Shown one piece after another: positions 1-7,021 of a stretch of 20,564 nucleotides of DNA. Source of the DNA: an uncultured Lachnospiraceae bacterium. Its GTDB lineage: Bacteria; Bacillota_A; Clostridia; Lachnospirales; Lachnospiraceae. Both the position numbers and the translations under genes were made by a program. Within the stretch, counting starts at the first letter, position 1, and each line of letters opens with the position of its first letter. The DNA lies in assembly GCA_900555005.1 (NCBI GenBank), contig USJM01000010.1, positions 1-20,564 of the forward strand. Direction: 5' to 3'. Under the pieces are notes generated by a model. The model saw only the letters and a list, made by a program, of their open reading frames with translations. It made no database searches and was not told the DNA's origin.

Positions 1-753
1 GCGAGGTCTCCGACCGACTTTGAGACATGCAGGGCTGATTCTGAAATGCAGATGCCCACTGCGCCATAGCAAGCTCGGAGGAGCCGGCGCAGACCATCAG
101 CACGATAAAGATCCAGAACAGCTTTGTCTTCAGCAGCTCTCCCATGGACATGCCCTCTCCGTCTTCCACCAGCTTTTCAAGCGGGCAGACCGCGAAGTTG
201 AAGACATTCAAGAGCGGAACGACAGACCAGATGACGGCCAGGATACGCCAGTTCCGGATTCCAAACAGGGCAAAGAAGAGGGTGGAGCCCAGAATGACGC
301 CTACCGAACCCCAGCAGTAGAAGGAATGCAGGAGACTCATGACAGAAGCCTTATTCTCAAACGGGCATGCCTCCACGATCGGACTCCCGATCACCTCCGT
401 CAGGCCGCTTCCGACTGCATAGATGACGACGCACACCAGGATCCCGATAAAGGGATCCGGCATCAGATCCGGCACGAAAGCCAGACAGAGCAGGCCGAGC
501 CCGGAAGTGATTTCTGCCGCGACTGCAGCGGCGCGGTAGCCCATGCGGTCTGTAACCTTTGCGCAGATGGCATCTTGACCAGCTGCGTGGAGAAGAAGCA
601 GGTCGAAATGAGCGCCAGTTTTGAGAGCGTGATCCCGTAGGACCGGCTGAAGGTCACATAGAGAAGCGGGACAAAATTCGAACAGATCGCCTGTGTGATA
701 AAACCGAGATAGCACGCAAGCAGCGTTCTCCTGTATTTTCTTTTTGTGTTCAT
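1..753 (-). pseudogene. MFS transporter, partial at left edge, two frameshifts
   Basis: Starts at 753 on the minus strand and runs off position 1, so only about the first 250 residues are present. The N-terminus is basic and followed by a hydrophobic helix (LLACYLGFITQAICSNFVPLL), then FSRSYGITLSKLALIST, a pattern typical of major facilitator transporters; six or more hydrophobic segments follow. The reading frame breaks near 575-576 after STQLV: adding one base restores DAICAKVTDRMGYRAAAV, the cytoplasmic loop of an MFS protein. A second break near 41-43 is also repaired by one base, giving ASAFAESALHVSKSVGDL. The substrate cannot be told. The upstream region carries a 17-nt-period direct repeat. 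It is either a pseudogene or an intact gene with sequencing deletions; MFS membership is fairly sure. Confidence 0.75.
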
Positions 754-773
754 TGTCGTATTCAGTCTTTCTA

Positions 774-825
774 TCAGAAATAAAGATCAATCAGAGATAA
801 AGATCATCAGGATTATTATCAGGAT
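774..825. repeat. Short tandem repeats upstream of the MFS gene
   Basis: A 16-nt unit (TCAGAAATAAAGATCA at 774-789, TCAGAGATAAAGATCA at 791-806, one mismatch) recurs with a 17-nt period. ATCAGGAT then appears twice, at 806-813 and 818-825. The repeats lie just upstream of the minus-strand MFS start (753). They could be regulator sites or chance AT-rich repetition; no promoter was assigned here. Confidence 0.45.
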
Positions 826-850
826 CATTGAAAAGCCGGCGCCAGGAGGA

Positions 851-1479
851 TCATCCGGCCGGCCGTTCCTTCAAGGTCACGTGTACGGTCTGACCAAACG
901 TTTTTCCGATCTTCTGCCGGATTTCCTTCCGGACACCGATGATGTGGCAGGGCGTACCCATCCGGACGACCTGTCCGTCATAGGGCTCCTTGTCAAATGT
1001 CGCATGGACAGGAACCTTCCCTTTTCCAAAGGCTTTCTGCACATCAAACGGCACTTCCACGTAGCCGGCATCCATGCTGCCGTTTTGAATCAGCGGCGCA
1101 TCGAACGCAAATACCGGATAATCCGCAGGGTCGGTCCGGAAGATCTGGTACAGCGTCTTTCCCTTCGCCAGCCATCGATCAGCTTGTCAAGCTGACGGAT
1201 TTTCTTCATCAGCGGGTCCTCGATGGTTTCAACTGTCACGCCGCAGATCTTCCCTGTAATTTCAGAGGCCTTCTCCGCCATATGAGGAGCCGCCTGGAAA
1301 AATGTGCGATAGTCGGCGTCGGACGCTGCAAGCGCGTGCAGCCGCTCCGGGGTATAGCCGGTCAGCCAGCAGATGACCTGGTCGACCTCCTCCCGGGACC
1401 GTCCTTTGCGGGCAGCCTTGCTGACCAGCAGCGGGTAGATCGAAGAGAATTTCATGGAGAACACTTTTTCATTCGTCAT
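851..1479 (-). pseudogene. DUF2200-DUF1905 fusion protein, frameshifted
   Basis: Reading from 1479, the first ~100 residues match the DUF2200 pattern: MTNEKVFSMKFSSIYPLLVSKA, then EEVDQVICWLTGYT and PLMKKIRQLDKLID. At 1172-1173 one base appears missing; restoring it continues LAKGKTLYQIFRTDPADYPV and then a DUF1905-like domain (GYVEVPFDVQKAFGKGKVPV, GTPCHIIGVRKEIRQKIGK, TVHVTLKERPAG) to a stop at 851. The repaired protein would be about 209 residues. Both domains are of unknown function, and DUF1905 is a small beta-barrel-like fold. As given, the first frame ends about 30 residues after the shift. A 45-60 bp piece homologous to the linker recurs near 5633-5678. Family assignment is from memory of domain patterns. 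Confidence 0.72.
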
Positions 1480-1591
1480 GTCTGAATCTCCGTGGAGGCA
1501 TCTCTGTCTCAGCTTTCTGTCTCATTCAGTCGTACGATCATATTACGATATTATACCCCTGTTTCGCAATTGTACCTTCCTGCGTTCCAGA

Positions 1592-1622
1592 AAAATAGTT
1601 GGAGCCGATAACAAAATAGTTG
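1592..1622 (+). promoter_or_regulatory. Paired direct repeat AAAATAGTTG, candidate operator
   Basis: AAAATAGTTG occurs at 1592-1601 and again at 1613-1622, exactly 21 nt (two helical turns) apart, with the second copy overlapping the -35 box of the dehydrogenase promoter. This spacing is what a dimeric or cooperative activator or repressor would need. No regulator gene sits next to it. Confidence 0.45.
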
Positions 1623-1648
1623 TTTATACATGATCGATCTGCTATAGT
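1620..1648 (+). promoter_or_regulatory. Sigma-A-type promoter of the dehydrogenase gene
   Basis: TTGTTT (1620-1625) and TATAGT (1643-1648) are separated by 17 nt. Transcription would begin around 1655, leaving a leader of about 85 nt before the ATG at 1741. Confidence 0.6.
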
Positions 1649-1740
1649 GGAAGCAGGAAAAAACGGAAAATCTGGTAAGGCGTGTGGCCTTGGCAGAAGG
1701 AGACGGCTGAACGGTGAACGGAAAAAAGGAGGGTGATTCG

Positions 1741-2649
1741 ATGGTAAGAATACTGGCAGCAGACGGATTGGATGCCTCTGCAGTCCGCAAGCTGGAGGAA
1801 CGCGGATACGAGGTTCTGCAGCAGCACTATGAGCCGGATGAGCTGGGGAAGGCACTCGCGGATATCGATGCGCTGCTCGCCCGCCCCGCAACAAAGGTAC
1901 GCGAGCCGGTCATCGACCAGGCAGTGGCGGCAGGCCGGCTGAAGATGATTATCCGCGGCGGTGTCGGCATGGACAACATCGATGTCGATTATGCCCGCGG
2001 CAAGGGACTGACCGTTACGAATACCCCGAACGCATCGAGCGCTGCCGTCGCAGAACTGGCGATTGCGCACATGCTGGCAGTCTCCCGTTTCCTGTATATC
2101 GCGAATGTCACCATGCGCGAGGGAAAGTGGGAAAAGAAAGCGTACAAGGGCGTAGAGCTGAGCGGCAGGACATTGGGACTTGTCGGACTTGGCCGCATTG
2201 GAATGGAGGTCGCAAAGCGCGCCGAGGCACTCGGGATGAATGTCATCTACACGAACCGTTCCGGCCCGCACATCCATGTCCTGTACCCTTGGAAGACAAA
2301 GGATGAACTGCTGGCAGAATCGGACTATGTCTCACTCCATATGCCGGCAGTCAAGGGGGCACCTCCTGTCATCGACGCGGAAGCCATCAGTAAGATGAAA
2401 GACGGCGCATACCTGATCAATACCGCCCGCGGTGCGCTGGTGGACTCTGCCGCACTGTGCGACGCACTCGACTCCGGAAAACTGGCAGGTGCCGGAATTG
2501 ACGTCTATCCGGAAGAACCCTGCAAGGACGAGCGCCTTCTGCACCACCCGAAGGTCTGCATGACCCCGCACATCGGCGCCTCCACGAAGGAAGCCCAGAG
2601 AAGAATCGGGGAAGAGATTGTGAAGCTTGTGACAGAAAAGTTTGGGTGA
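1741..2649 (+). CDS. D-isomer specific 2-hydroxyacid dehydrogenase (SerA-like)
   Basis: A 302-residue NAD-dependent oxidoreductase of the 2-hydroxyacid dehydrogenase family, which interconverts 2-hydroxy and 2-keto acids in the cytoplasm. Family landmarks are in order: the nucleotide-binding loop GLVGLGRIG (146-154), INTARGALVD with catalytic Arg230, GAGIDVYPEEP with Glu259, and MTPHIGAS with catalytic His277. The length suits the short form without the C-terminal ACT domain of full SerA, so it may be a 3-phosphoglycerate, glyoxylate or hydroxypyruvate-type enzyme; the substrate is not readable. The start at 1741 is chosen because GGAGG at 1728-1732 lies 8 nt upstream; the longer frame from 1714 has no such site. 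It is monocistronic between its own promoter and the terminator at 2757-2800. A decayed copy of its 3' end lies at 5676-5840. Confidence 0.9.
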   Translation: MVRILAADGLDASAVRKLEERGYEVLQQHYEPDELGKALADIDALLARPATKVREPVIDQAVAAGRLKMIIRGGVGMDNIDVDYARGKGLTVTNTPNASSAAVAELAIAHMLAVSRFLYIANVTMREGKWEKKAYKGVELSGRTLGLVGLGRIGMEVAKRAEALGMNVIYTNRSGPHIHVLYPWKTKDELLAESDYVSLHMPAVKGAPPVIDAEAISKMKDGAYLINTARGALVDSAALCDALDSGKLAGAGIDVYPEEPCKDERLLHHPKVCMTPHIGASTKEAQRRIGEEIVKLVTEKFG

Positions 2650-2756
2650 GCGTGAGAGTTGTCATGCTTGCCCAGGAAATATTGGTGTAGCCGGATGCGT
2701 GACAAATTTACAAAGTGTCTGTTGAAGACACTGTTTCGGAGATGAAATTCAAGAAT

Positions 2757-2800
2757 AACGGAAGACTTGCGTCTGAGAGCAAAGATGCAGGTCTTCCGTT
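2757..2800 (+). terminator. Intrinsic terminator of the dehydrogenase gene
   Basis: The 18-nt arms 2757-2774 and 2783-2800 pair fully (two G-U pairs) around an 8-nt loop, followed by an A/T-rich tail. Just upstream, AGTGTCT (2714-2720) and AGACACT (2726-2732) form a second 7-bp hairpin. The rest of the 2650-2977 gap holds only the promoter at 2890-2898. Confidence 0.8.
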
Positions 2801-2889
2801 TAAATTTTATCATACTGGGGACTTATATTTTTAGATATCGCATTTTGAATGCGAATTTTGTAAAAATACCACATACTCTCCTGACATTT

Positions 2890-2898
2890 TGGTATAAT
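2890..2898 (+). promoter_or_regulatory. Extended -10 promoter for the RloA/RloB pair
   Basis: TGGTATAAT reads as an extended -10 (TGn followed by a perfect TATAAT) 80 nt upstream of the ATPase start. No convincing -35 is found at 16-18 nt, as is common for extended -10 promoters. Confidence 0.5.
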
Positions 2899-2977
2899 AA
2901 CCAATATAGCCAAAACGCGTATATGGGTACGCATTGCATTATAAGCAGGTTTCAGATACGTTTCAGGAGGCAGTGTG

Positions 2978-4249
2978 ATGTTAATTCAGTTTACAGTAAG
3001 CAACTTTGCGTCAATTCGTGATGAAGTGACCCTGAGCATGCTGGCTGACCGCGACACAGAACATGAAGATACACTGATTCCGTTCAGAAAAGAGCGTATT
3101 CTTCCTGATATTGCAATGTATGGCGCTAATGCGGCTGGAAAAACAAATGTGATTCGAGCTCTTACGGCAGCGATCATGACGATCAGGGAATCGAATGGCA
3201 GACAGGTTACTGACCAGTTGAACAGAATCGTTCCGTTTGCTTTTGACGACAAAAAGAGGACAGAACCCAGCAGATTCGATTTCATATTTACAGCTGGGGA
3301 TGTAAAGTATTCCTATGGCTTTTCGGCTGATAAGAAAAAAGTATATGAAGAGTATTTATATGCTTACTTCAGCGCAAAACCATCGATGATATTTGAGCGT
3401 ACAGAGGGTTCCCACTATCAGTTCGTACAGGCTGACAGGCGTAAGTTTCATGAATATGCAGAAAAAAATACAGACAACAAACTGTTTTTAGCGACAGCAA
3501 CGGCATGGAACTGCAAAAAAACAGAGACAGCATACAGGTGGTTTGCAGAAAGCATCGATACATATAACAGTGAGACATTAGAAGGCATGATGACTCCGAT
3601 TCTTGCGGATGATCCGGACGGTTCTTTGCAGAGATATGTAACGTCGATGCTGCACATAGCAGATATCAATGTTTCAGGGTATACTGTGCAGACCAGTGAC
3701 GTTACATCAGAAGATCTGAAAAAGATTCCTGTAATAGGGGAGCTTAACCTGATGCAACAGATTGCTGGTGGAAAAGCTGGAGTCTTAAAGAAATATGAGA
3801 TTACGACCGAGCATCTGATTGACTGTAAGGAGGGGAAAAAGAAATATTCTCTTCCGTTTCAGATGGAGTCAGACGGTACCAGAAGGTTTGTGTACATCAG
3901 TCCGATTATTAAGATGGCAATTGAAAGCGGAAAGACAGTCATCATCGACGAGATAGATGCAAGCCTGCATCCATTTCTGGTAGATTATATTCTTGGTATA
4001 TTCAGTGACAGGGAACAAAATCCGAACGGAGCACAATTAATTGTCACAACCCAAGATGTCAGTTTGCTGAGCCTTAACCGTTTCCGCAGAGATCAGATCT
4101 ATTTTGTGGAGAAAGATAACAGAACCGGAGTGACAGATCTGTATTCCCTGGATGAGTTTGCGCCACGAAAAAATGCAGACATTCGCAGGGGGTACCTGCA
4201 GGGACGGTATGGTGCAATTCCCGCGATAGGAGATGGGATGGAATGGTGA
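2978..4249 (+). CDS. AAA family ATPase, RloA/AbiLi-like (putative defence)
   Basis: A 423-residue ATPase of the ABC/SMC-like AAA group. MLIQFTVSNFASIRDEVTLS is the typical opening strand. Walker A is GANAAGKT (49-56), an ESDGTRRF signature-like segment lies near residues 298-305, and Walker B TVIIDEIDASLHP carries catalytic Glu325. The C-terminus has an STAND/OLD-like TTQDVSLL switch. Such ATPases paired with RloB or a TOPRIM protein act in abortive-infection systems (AbiL, RloAB, PARIS-like). The ATG at 2978 is preferred to GTG 2975 because AGGAGG (2965-2970) is 7 nt upstream. The stop overlaps the start of the next gene by 7 nt, indicating translational coupling. A chimeric scrap of a close paralogue lies at 19527-19625. 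Family sure; defence role inferred from the pairing. Confidence 0.85.
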   Translation: MLIQFTVSNFASIRDEVTLSMLADRDTEHEDTLIPFRKERILPDIAMYGANAAGKTNVIRALTAAIMTIRESNGRQVTDQLNRIVPFAFDDKKRTEPSRFDFIFTAGDVKYSYGFSADKKKVYEEYLYAYFSAKPSMIFERTEGSHYQFVQADRRKFHEYAEKNTDNKLFLATATAWNCKKTETAYRWFAESIDTYNSETLEGMMTPILADDPDGSLQRYVTSMLHIADINVSGYTVQTSDVTSEDLKKIPVIGELNLMQQIAGGKAGVLKKYEITTEHLIDCKEGKKKYSLPFQMESDGTRRFVYISPIIKMAIESGKTVIIDEIDASLHPFLVDYILGIFSDREQNPNGAQLIVTTQDVSLLSLNRFRRDQIYFVEKDNRTGVTDLYSLDEFAPRKNADIRRGYLQGRYGAIPAIGDGMEW

Positions 4250-4548
4250 GACATATACCACAGAAGCCAAGAGGAAAGCATCGAAAAAGAGAACGCCTTC
4301 ATTTTGGATATACAAGTAAACAGTTTCAATCAAATGAAGAAGTGTTGAAGGAGCTTCGGAAAAATATACCGGATTACGAAAAAAGTGCCGATGTCTTTTC
4401 ACGCGTCCATGACAAGACTGAAAAAGCTATTAAAAACGCAAAAACGCTTGAGCAGTTTCATGCAGAAAATCAGGATCGGCGTGGAATTGAGTGTAATCCA
4501 GGTACAGAAGTTTATAAGATTGTCGAGAAACTAACATTCTATCAATGA
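4243..4548 (+). CDS. RloB-like protein with apparent internal deletion
   Basis: A 101-residue protein whose first 18 residues are strongly basic (RHIPQKPRGKHRKRER), like the RloB N-terminus. From LHFGYTSKQF onward it resembles the RloB C-terminal part: an LHF segment, IPDYEKSADVFSRVHDKTEK, AIKNAKTL and a final NPGTEVYKIVEKL. RloB proteins are usually near 200 residues and carry a TOPRIM-like core (CEG..TE and D.D motifs) between these two parts. That core is absent here, so roughly 100 residues seem to have been lost in frame. ATG 4243 overlaps the end of the ATPase gene. The product probably lacks nuclease activity; it could still bind the ATPase. The RloB call is from remembered family patterns and needs a profile search. 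Confidence 0.6.
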   Translation: MVRHIPQKPRGKHRKRERLHFGYTSKQFQSNEEVLKELRKNIPDYEKSADVFSRVHDKTEKAIKNAKTLEQFHAENQDRRGIECNPGTEVYKIVEKLTFYQ

Positions 4549-4575
4549 AAAGACAGCCTGAAGGGGGAAAACATC

Positions 4576-5606
4576 ATGAATGGGGTGCTTCGGATTGGCC
4601 TGATCGGGATGGGCAGAATCGGAAAACTTCACGGAAGTAATATTCAGAGTCTGGTGAAAGGCGCAGAAATTGTCTGTGCGGCAGACCCGTATCTGGATGA
4701 GGATAAGGAACGATGGGCGGAGAGTGTCGGAATTGCCCGCTGCAGCAGAGATCCGGAGGACATATTCAGGGATCCGGACATCGACGCGGTGTTTATCTGC
4801 TCATCCACAGATACGCATGCAGACTTCATTGTACGGGCAGCGAAAGCTGGAAAAGATATATTCTGTGAAAAGCCGATTGCTGTGAAAGTGTCAGATATCA
4901 ACAGGGCACTCCGGGCAGTTGAGGAGACCGGGGTGAAGCTGCAGGTTGGCTTTGTGCGCCGCTTTGACAGAAGCCACAAAGCTGTCCGAGATGCAGCCGC
5001 ATACGGAAAAATCGGAAAAGTATATGTGGTGAAGGTATGTTCGCGTGATCCGGAGGCACCGCCGATGTCCTATGTTGAAAAGTTGGCGGCATCTTCATGG
5101 ACATGATGATCCACGACTTTGATATGGTCCGCTATCTGTCCGGAAGCGAAGTGACAGAAGTTTATGCGGCAGGCGGATGCCTGGTGGATTCTCATTTCGC
5201 AGATTACAGAGATGTGGATACGGCGATCGTGACGCTCCGGTTTGAAAACGGTGCACTTGGAGTGATCGACAACTGCCGCCAGGCACCCTATGGCTATGAC
5301 CAGCGTGTCGAGGTACACGGGGAGAAGGGCTGCGTGAGAGATGAAAATCAGCTGGAAGACGAAGCCCGGCTGGCTACAGCTTCCGGAACACTGGGCGCAA
5401 AGCCAACCTGGTTTTTCCTGGAACGCTACAATGACGCGTTTGTGGAAGAAGAGAGAGCTTTCGTGAAAGCCTGCCTGAGCGATGCACCGGTTCCGGTTGG
5501 AGGAATGGATGGTCTGAAGGCTGTTCTGATCGCAAAAGCTGCCAGAAAATCACTTGAAACGGGCAGGCCGGTCCGTCTGGACGACCCGGATGTCACCGCA
5601 GACTGA
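4576..5606 (+). pseudogene. Gfo/Idh/MocA oxidoreductase (inositol 2-dehydrogenase-like), frameshifted
   Basis: The N-terminal Rossmann half (GLIGMGRIGKLH, residues 8-19; FCEKPIAV with catalytic Lys99) reads to about 5082. There a missing base throws the frame into a stop at 5104. Adding one base between AAG (5080-5082) and GGC (5085) restores EK.GGIFMDMMIHDFDM, whose Asp and His complete the Lys-Asp-His set of inositol dehydrogenases, and the frame then runs to 5606. The repaired length of about 343 residues is normal. AAGGGGG lies 8-9 nt upstream of ATG 4576. It would oxidise myo-inositol or a related polyol with NAD. No other inositol genes are nearby, so the substrate is uncertain. Either a pseudogene or a sequencing deletion. 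Confidence 0.82.
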
Positions 5607-5632
5607 CGGGTTCCATGTACGCTCAGCGACGC

Positions 5633-5678
5633 ATCAAACTCAAATACCGGATAATCCGCCGAAACGGTTCGGAAAGCT
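5633..5678 (-). pseudogene. Scrap of a second DUF2200-DUF1905 gene
   Basis: On the minus strand this reads FRT.SADYPVFEFDASL, matching FRTDPADYPVFAFDAPL at about 1098-1140. It keeps the same orientation relative to the dehydrogenase remnant that follows, as in the left-hand block. Nothing else of the gene remains. Confidence 0.7.
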
Positions 5679-5840
5679 GGCAGGCGCCGGATTGACGTCA
5701 TCCGGAAGAATCCTGTAGGGAGGAGCGCCTTCTACGCCACCCAAAGATCTGTATGACCCTACACATCGGCGCCTCCACCAAGGAAGCCCAGAGAAGGATC
5801 GGGGAGGAAATTGTGAAGCTTGTGACAGAGAAGTTCGGAT
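5676..5840 (+). pseudogene. 3' remnant of a second 2-hydroxyacid dehydrogenase gene
   Basis: Aligns with 2484-2649 of the intact dehydrogenase, from CTGGCAGG through the GIDVYPEEP and TPHIGASTKEAQRRIGEEIV codons to the stop. Two single-base losses lie in the first 30 bases (GCCGG-ATTGAC and GTC-ATCC), and Tyr-Pro-Glu-Glu is disrupted. The first ~245 codons are missing. The left junction shares CGGAA with both parental sequences, suggesting a deletion between short direct repeats. Not translatable as a functional protein. Confidence 0.85.
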
Positions 5841-5952
5841 GAGCGTGAGGCCGGACATGCTCGCTCAGGGGATGCTGGTGTGGCTAGATGCGTGACAAAT
5901 TTACAAAGTGTCTGTTGAAGACACTGTTCCGGAGATGAAATTCAAGAAAAAC
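5841..5952 (+). repeat. Duplicated 3' flank of the dehydrogenase gene
   Basis: Matches 2650-2756. A run of 42 nt (5887-5928) is identical to the left copy, and the flanking ~20 nt differ at one position. It holds the same 7-bp AGTGTCT/AGACACT hairpin. This non-coding part is visibly better preserved than the coding remnant beside it. Confidence 0.8.
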
Positions 5953-5990
5953 GGAAGACCTGCGTCTGAGAGCAAAGACGCGGGTCTTTC
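5953..5990 (+). terminator. Intrinsic terminator, second copy
   Basis: The 15-nt arms 5953-5967 and 5976-5990 pair with two G-U pairs and are followed by TTTTTAG. It corresponds to the terminator at 2757-2800. It lies against the 3' end of the convergent IclR gene and may stop transcription in both directions. Confidence 0.75.
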
Positions 5991-5993
5991 TTT

Positions 5994-6800
5994 TTAGCCC
6001 TTTCTTTTTTGAAGAAGTAATATTTGCCCTGCAGGATATTCATCAGCGCAATGAGACAGGGCATTGCAGGTATTCGTTAGTTCCTTGGCATAATCAAGAA
6101 TCGTGTCAGGCTGCATGGATAATGCTGAACCCGAAATACTGATTGCAGCAGTCGGATAGCCCTTTGAATTTAAAATAGGTTCCGCAATGCAACGCACGCC
6201 AAGGGTTTCTTCCTCATTATCGAGAGCATATCCCCGGCTTCGAATTTCTTTCAGCTCCTTTAACAAGGCAGTCTTGTCTGTGATGGTATTGGGTGTAAAA
6301 GCCGGCATGCCTTGAGACTGTATGATTTGCTCAACTTCCGATGCAGGAAGATAGGAGAGCATGGCTTTTCCACAGCCTGTGCAATGCATATGGAGTGTCT
6401 TCCCGGCAATTGAATAGGAAAACATGCGTCTGTTCTGGTGAGCTACATCGAGATAAAGAACCTTGCCATCAATATGTGTAGTCAGATAAATGGTTTTTCC
6501 GGTTTTCCGCTGCAGATCCTCTAGAAAGGGACTGGTATATCGAACAACCGGGGTCGCCATCTGGGCATAATAATTAAGCTTCATAACTGAGTAACCAAGC
6601 CGGTAGTTCATGGATGGTACAGTCCGTGTAATATATCCGAACTGCTCCAGCGTTCTAAGAATATTCAGAGTTGTGCTCTTTGGCATCCCGGTCTTTTTGC
6701 ATATATCCGTGAGACTTAACTGCGTATCTGTTGCATTGAAGCAGGAAAGGATGTGAAAAGCTTTTGCAATGGACTTGACACTATTTTCGTCTGTATTCAT
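5994..6800 (-). CDS. IclR family transcriptional regulator
   Basis: A 268-residue regulator. The N-terminal winged helix-turn-helix (residues ~8-70) includes SIAKAFHILSCF, LSLTDICKKTGMPKSTTLNI and RTLEQFGYITR. The C-terminal ligand-binding domain shows the family pattern (YLDVAHQNRR, HCTGCGKAMLSYLP, SRGYALDNEEETLGVRCIAEPI). IclR proteins sense small carbon acids and often regulate a divergent catabolic operon, which is the arrangement here. The start at 6800 gives the normal family length; the longer frame to 6941 would include AT-rich promoter DNA, and an extended -10 (6846-6854, minus strand) lies just upstream. The ribosome site is weak (GGAG about 14 nt away). It probably controls the aldolase-transporter operon from 7022 and responds to the imported sugar acid or its product. 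Confidence 0.92.
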   Translation of the reverse strand: MNTDENSVKSIAKAFHILSCFNATDTQLSLTDICKKTGMPKSTTLNILRTLEQFGYITRTVPSMNYRLGYSVMKLNYYAQMATPVVRYTSPFLEDLQRKTGKTIYLTTHIDGKVLYLDVAHQNRRMFSYSIAGKTLHMHCTGCGKAMLSYLPASEVEQIIQSQGMPAFTPNTITDKTALLKELKEIRSRGYALDNEEETLGVRCIAEPILNSKGYPTAAISISGSALSMQPDTILDYAKELTNTCNALSHCADEYPAGQILLLQKRKG

Positions 6801-6845
6801 ATTGAATCGAATAACTCCAGTGAAATATTCAGCGGGTTCAGAAAT

Positions 6846-6854
6846 ACTATAACA
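6846..6854 (-). promoter_or_regulatory. Extended -10 promoter of the IclR gene
   Basis: On the minus strand TGTTATAGT forms an extended -10 about 46 nt from the ATG at 6800. No strong -35 was seen. Confidence 0.4.
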
Positions 6855-6900
6855 TATCCAAACAGAATTAGTTGAAAAATGAATAAAAAATACAATACAA

Positions 6901-6929
6901 AATTGTAATTTTTTACAGAAATCACAATT
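6901..6929. promoter_or_regulatory. Inverted repeats upstream of the operon promoter, candidate IclR operator
   Basis: AATTGT (6901-6906) and ACAATT (6924-6929) are mirror arms, and nested inside is TGTAA-tttt-TTACA (6904-6917). The site lies between the divergent IclR and operon promoters, immediately upstream of the operon -35. A palindrome here fits an IclR-type operator, but no known consensus was matched. Confidence 0.45.
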
Positions 6930-6934
6930 ACTCC

Positions 6935-6964
6935 TTGACATGGATATATCCGTGATGATATATA
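6935..6964 (+). promoter_or_regulatory. Promoter of the sugar-acid operon
   Basis: A perfect TTGACA (6935-6940) is followed after 18 nt by TATATA (6959-6964). The spacer and -10 carry another inverted repeat, ATATATC (6944-6950) and GATATAT (6957-6963), and TCATCA/TGATGA (6969-6974, 6979-6984) lies just downstream. Either could be a second operator half or a leader hairpin. Confidence 0.65.
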
Positions 6965-7021
6965 GAAATCATCAACAATGATGAACATAGTTCCATAATG
7001 CTGAACAAGGAGGCGGTACAA

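Noticed and set aside
20..640. 206-codon open frame on the plus strand
   Set aside because: It lies opposite the MFS coding strand and its composition (rich in H, R, D and Q) is that of an antisense shadow; no ribosome site.
746..1485. Plus-strand frames opposite the DUF2200-DUF1905 gene
   Set aside because: Antisense shadows of a recognisable minus-strand protein.
1642..2277. 211-codon minus-strand frame across the dehydrogenase
   Set aside because: Opposite a gene with full catalytic motifs; no start signals of its own.
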